64,000 bases of DNA, taken from Crotophaga sulcirostris (Eukaryota; Chordata; Aves; Cuculiformes; Crotophagidae). Positions 32,276 through 45,400 of the stretch are shown piece after piece. The stretch is taken from the NCBI GenBank assembly GCA_013397455.1, contig VYZB01000274.1, positions 315,411 to 379,410 of the forward strand, in the 5' to 3' direction. Both the position numbers and the translations under genes were made by a program. The first letter of the stretch is position 1, and the number at the start of each line of letters is the position of its first letter. The notes beneath the pieces are model-generated. The model was not told where the DNA came from. It did not search any database and saw nothing but the letters and a program-made list of their open reading frames with translations.

Positions 32276-35200
32276 ACTGGGACTCAGGAGAGGGGAGACT
32301 TGATGGACAATGGTGCTTCACAGCTCAAGCAAGAACGCTCAATGGCCTCATCTAGTGAGTGATTAGTTGACTTAACCTGTTTATATGCAAAAGAAGACTT
32401 TTTAGGAAAGGATGTTGACATATTTGGAGATGTTTGAATTTAATGCCTCCTTAATTTTATTTTCAAAGGTTTATTTGTCATTTGTAGGACACAGTTGAAC
32501 CTAAAGGCCCTAAAAAAATATAAAGAAGTCATATGTCAGTATTCATCCTTTGATACTGTAGTGTTCTTTATGCTTTTACATATTTTTATCAATTTGTCTT
32601 TCTTTAAAATAAACAATTACTGCTTTATAGTGAGGAACTTCTGAAAATTGTTTATTCAGTCATTCAGTAGCTATCACTGAGACTGCATAACTTCATAGCA
32701 AGGGCTCTTGACAACTTAAATGATGGTTTAGATGTGTATAACTTCGTACTTATGGAACAGAAATTTATGAGATAGTGTATTGGTGTATTGAACTGTGTCC
32801 ATTCATCTTTATTAAAGTACTTATGCAAACTCCTTCATTATCTCACTAAAGAAATTAGTAAATTTTGACTATTTCAGTTAAACTGTCAATTAAAGTGCAT
32901 ATGGAAATTCAATTGCCTTGTTTAAATGTGTCTTTAAGCTGTCATTAAAGATGATATGACTTGCATCAGGTTTTCTTCAAATTACACAGATAATTAAACC
33001 CCATTTGAATCATGTTAATTGTGATCTATTTTTAATAATGTTTGCATTTATATAGTGTTACAAGCAACAAACATTTTCTGTGTCTATAAGAGCTTAATTT
33101 TTTATCGCACATCATTAGCTCCTGTTTTACAGACCAGCCATGATCAACTGACTTCAGATTTTACTGGGTAAAGGACAGCCTAGAATGTTTAATTCCTGAC
33201 TAATCGCCTTTGGATCAGATATCAACAGTCCTTCCACTGAGTTTCAGTGGGCTTTGGACCAAGCCATTCATGGAATATTAAGCTTTACATGGTCTGATGT
33301 GTTTCACTCCCAAACATCTGCAGAGACAGTAATTACTTACTTGTTTTCTGTACCCCAACCAGAGCAGTTTCACAGTTCCATTACCAGAGACACCTGAGGT
33401 AGCAGGTTCCTCTAACAACCACAACACAGTCTGCATTTCATTAATACAGTATTTTTCAAGCCTCCGTTTCAGTAGTCTATAGATCCATCCTTATCCCTTG
33501 TAAATCTTGTGAGCATGGATGCCTGGAGCTGGACTGACTTACACCCTGAAGGATCTGACTATTTATCTCTTCAATCAAATTTGTAATGCTAATTAGGCAT
33601 AGTCACAGTGACATTGTATTTGACATTATGATGGCTTCACTACCAGAGTTAAAAGTGTATATGTGAATAGTCTTTAGAGCTAACTGTGTAGAAGTAAATA
33701 ATACACAGAAAATATTATTCCCCTTTGACTTGTCAGGGGCAAAGGCAGTGTTCAAATATATATTTATGATGAGAAACACAAAAGAGAAAACAGGATATAT
33801 AATTACACTAGAGAAAGTTCTGTCACCAGAGAAAGCTCCACTGAAGGAAAAAAAAAAAGCATTCTGGCTTACAGTGCAACTGTGGGGACTCACAACTTCA
33901 CAAACAGAGCTAAATGGCAGCTGTGAACAAGATGATGCTGCAGCTTTAAACACTGGGATTCTCTCTTTCATCCATTGTTAAAATTAAAAAATTTAGGCTT
34001 AAAGCCCAGTTCCTTAAAGGCTACCAGTACACCTATTGCTTCTTCCTTTCATATCATGAGAAAAGATGCTATGAAATGTAATTTTACTTTTTACTATCTG
34101 CCTTAGTTCTGTAACTGCAATGCTTCAGGAAGGATTTTGTGTTGGCAGCTGACAGACCACAGGAAGGACTTCAGATGGAGAGGTCCTGCCACCCTGCCCA
34201 AGTAACCCCTGAGCTGCCCGCCGTGCCACATCCCAGTTGCTGTGTGGTCCACGCAGTAGCAACGCAGGGAAGGTGTGCTCTAGCATATCCACCTCCAGGC
34301 TACAGCAAAAAGCCTCATCTGCTCATGGAGGAGATTGTGGCCAAGAGGCCATGCACCCTCAAGTTCCACAGCAGAGGGTGAAGCATCCAGGTTTTCTTCC
34401 TCAAACCCACTGTGCAGAGATACAACTGGTGCACAAGGCAGGCATGCATCCCTTCTCTCCCCTCTGAACTGGGAGCTGGGCCCAAGGGGTTGGTTGTGCT
34501 GCTCCTGAGCTCTCTCCTGGTCCCATTTAAATTCCCAGTACCTTGTCATGGACAACAGTAAGTGCTCGATTTAGCTCCTAGGCCTTGATCCAGCAAAACA
34601 CTTAAGCATCTATTTAAGCAGCATCATCATTATTATTAAAAATACTAGTTGAATGTTTCACGTGCTATTTAGAAAGGAGAATAATCCTGCCTTTTATTTC
34701 TCTGGGGGAGAAAATCCCAGACCTGCTTTGGCCCAAAAAGAGGAGGGCGACTTCATGAATTCTTCTTGTCTTGCTCATCTGTCTCCACATACACAATTGT
34801 TTGACCAAGACCATAATTTGAAACAGGATAGGTCCCCACATTAAAAGCTATTTTTTGCAGATGGTTTAAAAGCTGCTGAGAGAGAAAAACTAGCTTAGAC
34901 TAGCCAGAGCTGTTCTGATTCCTGCAGCAAAAGAAGCCTGGCATCCATCCAGGCAACACTTATAAGCAGATCCTAAAAAGGCACTGAGTGTTGATTTTAA
35001 AAACCACAAAACCATAAGAGTTAGATTAATTGAATTCGTGACTTAAGTCTGTCCTGAAAATGATTTCTCTCATGTCACATCTCGTTAGGCCAGACAGTCA
35101 TGACTTGAGGTTGTTTAGCATCTCTAATGCTTACATACAAATATTCCAAACTAATCTTAATACGTACAGCTGTCTACAAGGTCAAAGAGGCAATATAAAA

Positions 35201-38200
35201 TATGAACTTTCTGCTGTTCTTGGAAAGTAAGAGCCATTATTTATCTTCATAGCCACTTATAAATTATCATAAGTAATACTACTTCAAAAACTTCATGGTG
35301 TTTGCTCCAAGATGGGTGAAAAAAAACCCCAACATTTAAAGTTTGACAAAGAATACATCATACAGATGCCAAGGGCCAAAACAGTTTTTCCTTCCCTAAA
35401 ATTTGTCGTTACAGTTAAAAAAAGACAGATGGTTGCTAATACAAATACATCAGATGCAGTTGCTTTAATTCTCCACGATAGGCTTTCTTCCATCATTAAA
35501 GTGGTAATGGAAAACTGCAGAGAACCACCACCTCTGCTCCACTTCAATTGGGAGAAAAAGGTGGCTGGGTCCATGTCAGTGACTCTTCTTCACAGCTGCT
35601 CCAGTATTGCAATCAATGCCTGCAAAGCCCCTGCAGACGTTTGGGTAAATGATGCCAGAAGATACTGAGTGTGAGTATTAACCACAATGGATAATTTCTT
35701 ACTGCACAATATTATTTTCTAAAAGCTCAACACTGTTGGCACTAGGCTATCTCAAGTAAGTGAGCACTTGCCAGCAAGAGCAAAGAGATATTGACTTGCT
35801 CCAGCACAGGCTTCTATCTAATGCCACTTCCCAGTAACACATTTCCTTAAGGCTGGCCTTGGCTAGACTGTCATGTTAGTGAGCAGGATTTTTCATTTGG
35901 CATTCATGCTGTAACTACTCCATTACAGGTCTTGTAAAGGATGCAAAATACAGTGGCTGTTCAACAGAGGAGCACTTTTTTTTTGTTCTTCTAAATGCCT
36001 CTATAAGCTTGAAAGGTTTGAAAAACAGCACTTAGCAGAATTTAATTCTTTCCTTAAAGAGACATGGCATTCAACCAACTCAAAGCTCATCAGCACGCTG
36101 TCTAGGGGTATTTATGTGCTTTCTGTTGACAAGCACCTGACTAACTCTGGTGCTTTTCATATCCTGGCAATCAGTCAGAAGGGCACTGTTTAAAGAAACT
36201 CTTAAGCAGGGAGTTTCCCCACACCTTATTCAGGCAGTGCACAGGGGAAGGGCTTTTATCCCCCCAGATTTTGGTTCAGGAGGGCAGGTGGCAATTCAAC
36301 TTCTGATTGCAGCAAAGCCAAAACTGTGGCAGCACCTGGGAGCAGACAGTGCACTCTGGGCTTGCTGAGATCTGCCTCCTTGGTCTGGCACTCCTAATGT
36401 CTGAGGTGCAACGCAGAAAGAATCTGTTGTAACGGAATTCTGATAACACACCAGTGGTGCTGTTTTAATTTGGCAGCTACCAAAGCACTCTGTCTGTCTT
36501 TCAGAGTAATAATTAATGACTCCGGATCAAGGTGTCATCAGGCTGCGCTAATAAAATGTTACTTGGGTTATTAAGAGATCACAGTTCAAAAGCTGCTGAA
36601 AAAACAAATGGGGTTGTACCAAAGATGCCCCAAAGTACTACCACAAGATGACAGCAGAAGCCTTAACATTGCAAGCAAAGGACATGCCAGGGCTAAAACC
36701 CACAACTTGTCAATGTTCAGCCACTGGGCACTAGGAGATTGCAGCTTTGGAAGCTGAGTAAAACTGGACCGACTCTTACAGTTAGGGAGGGCAAAGAACA
36801 AGTATGCAAACAAGTTGGGAGGTAAATACAGCAGACATCCAGACTGTGTTAACAAACATGTAAAAGTGAACAAAAGCAATCCTAGGGGAGGAAGGAACTT
36901 TCATCATCATCATAATACTCCTCCCTTTAGAGATCTTGGGACACAGATGGCTTGCCACTAACAATGCCCACCCCCTGAAAACACATACCCATACATTCTG
37001 TACCCCTAAAGATTTGTGAAGCCAACATCAGGACGGAGAGGCACAAAGAAGGGTGAAATCAACACCTGAGAAAAGAGATAGGGGAAGTGTGTGCGTGACA
37101 ATCTGATCTGTATCATTACTGAGAATGAGCTGTTGTACTTGGATAATTGCCTTTAAGTCTTAGCGTCATTGGGATCAATAATACTACTTTGATTAGGCTT
37201 CTAGGACTTTAATTAGGCTAACAACGAATTGTTGGCTTTGCATATGGAATGGGTTTCTAAAGCTCCTGTTAATTGCATGTGGTGTTTGCTCTGATGCCTC
37301 ACTCTTGAGGACTCCTGTTAACATAGTGCAAGAGTTGACAGAGAATTTGGCAAACAAGACTGTAACTGCAATGCACATTGCCAAGCTTTGCTCCACACTG
37401 GGCTTCCTGGCATGTCAGCCCTGCCAGACTCCTCAGCGTAAAGGCCTCCTACAATGACATTTCCATCCTTGCCCTGTTACAGCAGCTTCCACCCTCCCAT
37501 CAGCAAGATGGGACATGTTGCAGTATATCACTAGAAAATCCTACTTTTTCCCCAAGCACAACAGGCTATGAGTACACTTTCTCTTTACTCATTTTTTTAG
37601 GTATGTACAAAATTCTGGCCAGACAAAAAGAAATTAATTTGGAAGAAAATGCAGAATATATGGATAGGGGTATGGAGAAGACTTGATTCATGTTAGGTAG
37701 GTAAAAGAAGTTTGATCCTAGTTTAAAAAGGAGCTATTGTACTTTCTGATATGCACCTGGTGCACCCATGCACCATTTAATCCAATTAGGTTTTATTCAC
37801 CATTAACACCTGCAGAAAGGAATAAAATCTAGAGCACCATTTTCACTCACCAGTCCAATTCCAGCATGGCTTGAAAGCGTCTTCAGCTCTTCCTGAGCAT
37901 TTGCATTCCTCATACCCTCTGTAACTGTGTCCCTGCATCTCATTATTTTTACAAATGATTATGTGCCTACCTACAGCCTGTACAACCCTATCTAGTGTTT
38001 GCAGCTCAGCAGAGTGAAACTAGGTCATTTGATCTTGTAGACAAATGAAGAAGGAGGTGGTAATTCAACAAAGAAACCTTCCCCATCCATTCTGAGCTAG
38101 CGCCATAAAATGACATTCAGGATGTGGTGCGCAGGGCTGTCCCGCTGCAAGCAGCACCTCCAGGCACAGAACAGTCTCGGCTGATGTGGGACTCCCTGAA

Positions 38201-41200
38201 CTCCTTGCAGGGTGCTGCACCTCAAGGACAATGACCAGTGGCCAGTAAGCCTCTTTGTCTCTACAGGTCCCTGCCTGTCAGGGAAATGTCCATGGGTTTT
38301 GCTGTATGTAGTTATGCATGGAGCAGCCACTGAAAAGATAGCTGCAGTGGCAGAAATTAATTCTGACCCATGTCTTGTTCCTCAGAAAGCCAGCACAAGC
38401 TCATCATTGCATCCCTTTCTGCTGGTCCTTGCTCCGGGCATGTTCCACAGAGTTAATTTTACCTGCAGGTGCATTTTGCTCTGTATTGATTTTTTGTATG
38501 AAAGAAAGCTGAGAATTAAGCTTGCAAAGACTGATCTATTAACTTTATTAAATAAGGTCAGGGTAGATTAAGTTAGTAGTGCATCTTGCTGAGGCTAGAC
38601 ATTTAAATCACGGCTCTAAGGTGAATTCTTGTGTATACTTGCTGGGCTTAAAATCAGTAACAGAATTTAAACATCTCCATTACATTTCCTATGTAAAACC
38701 CCAGGATTTAATTAGGAAAATGGCAAATTAGAAAGAAGAGTTATAATTGGTTCTCAGCTCAGGGAGGGAGCAAGGGAAAAAATTGAAAAATAAAACATCT
38801 CTTTTAAAAACAAATACACTCTGTGAGAAGCAGGACAGGGAGCTGAGAGAGGAGACCAGCCCCTGGGACATGTCATCCCGAGTGGCTGTGAAATGCTACT
38901 CGTTGCCCCTCCAAAGTCCGTGATGCTGCCCTGCCAGTTGTGATGAAAGGGTCCCATTCTGCATGGGCATCCTAGCGTTGCTGGACACCTATCACTAACT
39001 GTGCCAGGTGGTGACACTGCTTTCCTCAGCAGGAGGCAATTTGTTTGCATAAGAAATAGTTGAAGGGTAAGTGTCACTCAACATCAGCAGTTACTGCAGG
39101 AGTCAAAAATGAATAAACTGGGAGGTGTGGTGTTTGTTAGCTACTCGGCTGCACATTTACTATCTTTCAACAGAAGTTAAGAATCGGGCTTTTGAAAATG
39201 CAGCAAAGTCTACTGGCTTAATATTCACTATATCTTTTTAAATCACTGCTTCCCGTTTTTCTTTCCCAACCCTGAATGAATACATTGTCATTAAAAACCA
39301 ATCAACCAACCAAATACCCAAAAGACAACTGTAGAATTTAAGAGTTTTGTGGTAGTGTGCGCAAATTCCTCTTCTGGGCATGCAACCCACAAAATAAGGC
39401 ATGATCCTGTAATCAGGAGGTGCCTACCACCCACCCCCAAAAGCAGAAGCATTTGAGTTTCCAGTAAAGCGTACAGCAACTACCCACAAAAGTATGTGAC
39501 TGCGCAAAGCCTGTTACCAAGGCACAGGGCTCCCCCTGTGGAGGAGGAGGAGTAAGGGGCCCTGGTTGGCTGTTGAATATGAAAACTGAGCAATCCAGTA
39601 TGAAATTCCTGCCTCATCTTGTGCTTCCTTTGTGAGCAAACCCCTCTCTGCTAAGTGGGGATAACCCCCTCCACAGTGCCCTGGGGGACACAGATCACCA
39701 CCGCTGGCAGGGCCAAGCTTCTCACCCCTTTGTGAAATGATCTTCTGTCCGTCTTAAGGCTTAGAGTAAGATAAATATTTCACACCCTTTTACACAGGGA
39801 GGGATCTGAGGGTAAAAAGGGGAAAAACAAAAAAACTAAAAAAGAGGTTACGTCATATGTCTTGGGAGAATATACTAAGATTTTGCCAGAAGCAGAATAC
39901 AGGATTCAAATCTCCTGTTCCTCCCTGCACTAGGCACAGCTGCCTCAATAGACAAGAACGTGAAAAGTAACAAACAGCCATTTATTTGTGGGTTATTGTT
40001 AAATAATTTGGGCATATATACACTAATAACAGTGCACTGGTCTGTCCTTCCACACTCATGGTGCCCATCCTGCTGAAAATTGCTCATTAGGACCCCACGC
40101 CTGCGAGTGTTTGGATGCTGTGATTTCCTCATTAGTTTTAAGTGGATAAGCAACTTACTAATCAACCATTGTATTCCAAAAGAGTCCTGGGTACAGAGGC
40201 ATGAAAGGAGACCTTACTGTAGTAGGTACTTTACAGAGCAGAAAGTGGTTTACAGCAAGTGTTGTGGTGAGACTTGGGAGAATGTATCAAAAAATCATCA
40301 CCCATGCCTGTTTCATCCTTCAATTTATAATGTGCAAGACTGTGAGTTTAACATTTACAGAGCCTACTTTTGATTCAATCTTCTGCTCTCATCTAAATAC
40401 TTGACAGAAAATACACAATACCATTACTTTTCTACTTTGCATAAGTAAGTGCTACCAGTTTTCGTTTACTCTGCACCTAGCATGGGCATTTAGACCAAAA
40501 ATGAAATGATTGCAAAGAGCTTGTAAATCACTATGAAATACGAATTATACTTATTAATCCCTCCTTTGCACCGAGTTTGGTCTCAGTCTAGCAGTGGTAA
40601 CTGATACTTCATAGATCTTAAGCACTGTGTACGTACGTATCTATGTGGTATGTGATAGTGGACAAGACTGAAGATAAATATGTGACCATGCCCACTGGGA
40701 TAAACAGCATGCCATGCTTGATGGGACCATCTGGATGTACTGAGGATTCGTATTGCCATCTGACAGGATCACTTGCCAGAAGGTAGTACTAATCACAAGG
40801 CAACGGCACTGGCCAAAGAAATGTTATTTTCTTTCCCTTCGGCTCTGCTTGTGCCAAGTGTGGTTGGTCGCAGCACCACACCATCAGGAGCTCCTCATCA
40901 ACCTTCCCCTGTAGCTCCCTTCCTGCTGCAGCTGCATAAATGCACCATATGGACGGTGGCAATGGACCCTGACAACTGCCATGAGTGTAGCACCTCTACT
41001 GTAAAAGGAGAGCTTTTTGCCTTACAGCCTTCCCTCTGTTTTCTTGCTGCTGGTGCTCAATGCACAGCCTGAGGGCAAGCTCCACAGCAGAGGCAACCAC
41101 CGCAGCTGCTAGTGAGGCTGGAAAGCTGAATAAACTGCACACCATAGAAAAAATTCCGAAAGTCATACTGCATCAAAGGAATACAATTTTTTCCCTGGGC

Positions 41201-41774
41201 TAATGAGAAATTTAATAGCACATGGACAAAAATAATTCAGCATACTGCTCTTACTAGCAAAACCTTTGGTAGTGGGGAAGTTTAATATACTTTTTACCCC
41301 TGTAGAAAAAAACTAGTGACAAGTAGCTGGAGAAACTGCTGTGATGGAATTAAATGCCAAATTCACTTCATCATAAATAAAGTTCTTCATCCTCCCTATT
41401 TATGCAAAAACTTATTTGTGCTGCTTGAGGGGGAAAGGGAAAAAAACTGTTGTGGCAGGCTAAGAGGGGTTGGCTTCGTTTATGAGAAGGTAATGAAAGT
41501 AACAGCAACAATTTAACAGGCTGGGTGTTATTGATGGGAAGAATGCTTTGCAACATGGAAATGAGGGGAAAGGCGTTTACAAATACAGTTTTCAATACTA
41601 GCTCTACCTTCTTTGCTGCAATTCCATTAAATTTCTACTGCCTCTATATCCCCCTCTTATAAAATAATATATCTCCTCCTTAAAGTTATGTAGGGTTTGC
41701 ATAACTCTGTGACAGCTGAAAACCACTACACTCATTGCAAAGCACCAATTACCCAAGAACGCTGGGCATTTAAT

Positions 41775-41963
41775 TTATTTTTTAAGAGCTTTCTGCTTTA
41801 GGATCTGGTAAGGCTGCACATTTCTGTGAGTCAAAAAGGCTCTCAAATCCTCCAAACCAAATGAATCAATAAACTCTTGTCTGTGCTTGAGCTTCCTACT
41901 GACATATGAGACATCTTCTTCCTCGTAGCTCATCTTTTCCTGCCCTCGCCCACGTGACGACAC
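41775..41963 (-). other. Small unrecognised ORF in intron 1, possibly a retrocopy fragment
   Basis: This open frame ends in TAA at 41775. From the ATG at 41931-41933 it encodes 52 residues beginning MSYEEEDVSYVSRKLKHRQE and ending KALKK; upstream the frame stays open to about position 41990 without another ATG. The composition is charged and well mixed (acidic start, basic middle and end), unlike the Leu/Ser/Cys-rich chance frames nearby. It shows no signal peptide, membrane segment or domain that I recognise. It lies in intron 1 on the GRIN3A strand, without visible poly-A tail or splice context. It could be a degraded retrocopy, an unannotated exon, or chance. Confidence 0.3.
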
Positions 41964-42464
41964 AGCATATGGATGCTGTGCTCTCCCTAGGTCAGCTCTT
42001 TAACCCTGACATCAGCAGACATCTGATGAGCAATCACAGCTGTCGAAGACGCCCTCAGCTCCTGATAATGAACTCTACAAGCATTCTGATGCACTTGGGC
42101 AGCCAGACCAAGCTCTCTACAGGTGGACTGGGTGCCGCTGAGGCAAAGAGCATCTTCATGTGCGTAGCTGCAAATCCGAAAGCATCAGATATATTAATGG
42201 GTCTGCCTACATATGACTGCCCTCCTCTGCACTTTGTGGCTTATAAACTCTTATAGCACAGCAACTGTAACTCATTTTAAACAGCATTTCGCTCATCAGA
42301 GCCACCATCCTTCCTAAACCTTTGTCAGTCCACCAGTGCAGTTGAACATCACAGTTGAATCCAGCACTACCAGTTCTATGGGCTAGAAGAACTAATGACA
42401 TTTATGAATTTAACAAACAAGACAGAAGTTATGAATTTAATGATCCAGGAGCCAGTCTTGAGTT

Positions 42465-42472
42465 ATGCAAAT
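42465..42472 (+). promoter_or_regulatory. Octamer (POU-type) motif in a candidate non-coding element
   Basis: A perfect ATGCAAAT occurs within a motif-rich block (about 42440-42600) that also holds GTTTGCAAAC and GTTAATCATT. One octamer is expected by chance in 64 kb, so a regulatory role is only a suggestion. Confidence 0.2.
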
Positions 42473-45400
42473 TACTTTGAGTTAGGTATTCACGAAATTG
42501 CTTTAGCATAATTGTCGACACGTGGACTGTTTGCAAACAGCTAGCACAAACTACTTAGCGTTAATCATTTGTTCCATGACATAGTTAGTCATGCACTATT
42601 TCTGCTTCTTGAGTGGGTGATTGTATCCTCCTAAAGGAGAGGGTAAGAACCAACAAAAATGAAGCGCACCCTGGGAGTTTAACATCCATAAGCACTTGTG
42701 ATAAAATACACAAGCGTCATGTGTCACTAATCTCAGCAAGATGTTTGCATCTATCCATCTCCACGCAAATAATCTGCAATGACTCTGAAGAATCTGGTGA
42801 ACCAAACCTGGGGATGAGGAATTCACATTGACTATTTTCTTTTTAATCAATTCTTTTTAACTCTCTGAACAAGGGGAAGCGTTGCAGAGGAGGATTCGAT
42901 TCCCCCAGACAACCCGAAAGCAAGGGATGACAGACAAGTGCTCCTATGAGCTTCACATGAATGTATGAACAATACTGCCATCCCTCTCTGTAGGAAATGG
43001 TACTGCTTCAGGGAAAGAGAATCTATAACAAAAAAAAAACTATAAAAAAAGGCGTATTCCCTGAAGAAATAGGAATCTCTTTTTTTTTTTTTCTTTCCCC
43101 ATTTCAGTTTTCTCTGTTTAGATGATGATACAATTGAATGCAATTCTTGGTCAGTTTTCCAGAAGATAAATTATACTTCTACACATTTCTGTGACCTGGA
43201 ATAGAACCAAGGAAAGGTGAAAGATGGCAAGTTCTGAATTTTTTTGTAATATTGTTTTGATATTTGGCATTCACATGGAGGCTGCACTGCTCCATTTGAG
43301 CAAGGCAACTGAAATATTCTGCAAAGTTCTCTGCTTAAAATCCTTTACCAGGTACAACACAGAGCACTGGATGTTTTATTAATAAATTAAGAGTGCAGGA
43401 ACCATCCAGTTGTGAGAATAAAAGGCAGAGACACTCACAGAAAGCAGAATCTTCTCTGAAAGGTGTGCTTTTCTTTTCTGACAGGTAAGCAACATTTGGA
43501 GATCCCTCTTAAAATGACTGAAGATTTTATACATGCTTGAGCATACTGACTGACGCACATGCTGACTGTTAAACTGGGTGGGGGGACACCATGCAAAGAG
43601 GTGTGAAGGCTGCTGGAACACCACCCTCCAAGCTCATGGCAAAGGCAAGGATAATTCCCTCACCAAGAGGGCAGTGCTGCTCTCCTGGACACGCTGTGCA
43701 ACTGGAAGCAGGACTCAAGTCAAATAAAGATTTGGTGCACAGCAAGGAACTTCCTCTCTGGGTTGACGGTTTCTTACTCTCATCATTCATACTCTTCAAA
43801 AGTATGGATGCTGCAGCACCACACAACAGCTCCGACTGCAACCACATTGTCGTTGCGTTGGGCAGTGGTCAAATGCAGACCCGGCACTTTGCTTACGGAC
43901 AGGCAATGTGCTGCTGCAGATTTTGACAGCCTTAGACAACTTTTAACCTTCCAGAGGAAACTTCTGACAAAGCAAGGAAATTTAGCTGTAATTCTCCATA
44001 CCAAGACTGGTACAGCAGTAACGATTCAAGTACTCAGTCCAGTGTATTTTCCCCTACATTTTTAACAGTGTTGGAGAAGACTGAATCTCTCATTTGAGTC
44101 CCCTGTTCAATGGTCAGACTGCATGCTCCTTTCTCTCTCTCTTACTGACAATAACAAGCCTTTTTTCTGCTCGTCATTCTCTAATAAGATTGTAATAATT
44201 TTGTATGACTTTTGGAAGACATGCCTTTGCTTTCATAGTGCTGGCATAATACAGATCCACAAAAAAGATGAATTGTCTGAATTATCCTTGATCTAGTCAA
44301 TGAATGGCTTTTTACAGATTTTTAAGTGAAGGGAACTCTGGCAAGGTCAGGTAAAATTAAAGGTTTAAGTTGATACAAGCATTAAGCTCAGTTATGAACA
44401 CAGTTTTAATACCACAACAAACCACGGAACCTGTTCAATTAGTTCCTCACCCTAAGCAAAGCCATACCACACTTAACTGAACAGGAATTCTGAATATATT
44501 GGTTTGATTTTTTTAATGACAGCAATTGCATCAGAAACAACACATAGATATTCACATGAATGAAATTATTCACTTCATCTGTTCTTGTTCTCCTCAACAT
44601 TTGCTTTTTATGAACGTCCCTGTAATCAAATTACATTAGGACAAATGCTCATAGGAAAGGAACAGCAAAACTGAACATTTGCAGTATTTGCAAGTTCCAG
44701 TTTCCGCGTACATCTCCAATTCCTGTGCTTATCAGATTGGAAGAGAAAAAAAAATAATCTTGCAGCTCAGCCAAACAACCGAAACCACATCTCAAACTGG
44801 TCTCTATTCAAAGCCAGTGAAGTAAAAGAAAGCACTTTCATACATTTTTTGTATGGTTCTGGAACGCAGTCATTCCTAATGCGTATATTCATGCTTGTTC
44901 CAGAAATTTCAGGTGGTTTTCAGGCAGAAAAAAATGTCTGTGATTATCAGATGTATTATTTACTGTGAAGTCTCACTTCATTTTCCTCTTAAAGTACACT
45001 TCTAGGGAGGAATACAAGAGCAGTGTGATCTGGGCAACAACCTCCTATTCTCTGTCAAGCAAAGCATCTTTCTTATGCTAATCATGTGGTATGCTGTAAC
45101 CCACCAGAGGTCTCAATTTGCAATTTATTCTTTTGCTGTAAACCCATAAGGGTTGTGAACACCCAAGGAGGACATAGCAGCACAGCTTTCACATAACTAC
45201 ACGTTACATATTTATATGCACTGTCAAAATGGTGGGAAGATACGAAATTGAGTTTCTCTGGAATCTAGCAGGCTGAGCTATTTATAAATAAGTGTCTTAT
45301 TTTTGGTGCTCTTCAGAGAATGTGATGAACAGTGAGTGATGAGCAATTTATGTTGCTGATCATTTGTATCACAATAGAGCCTTGCGATCTTTTTCTGGAG

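Noticed and set aside
40628..40641. GTACGTACGTAT palindromic tract
   Set aside because: It is a short self-complementary repeat of a kind expected by chance; no further structure around it.
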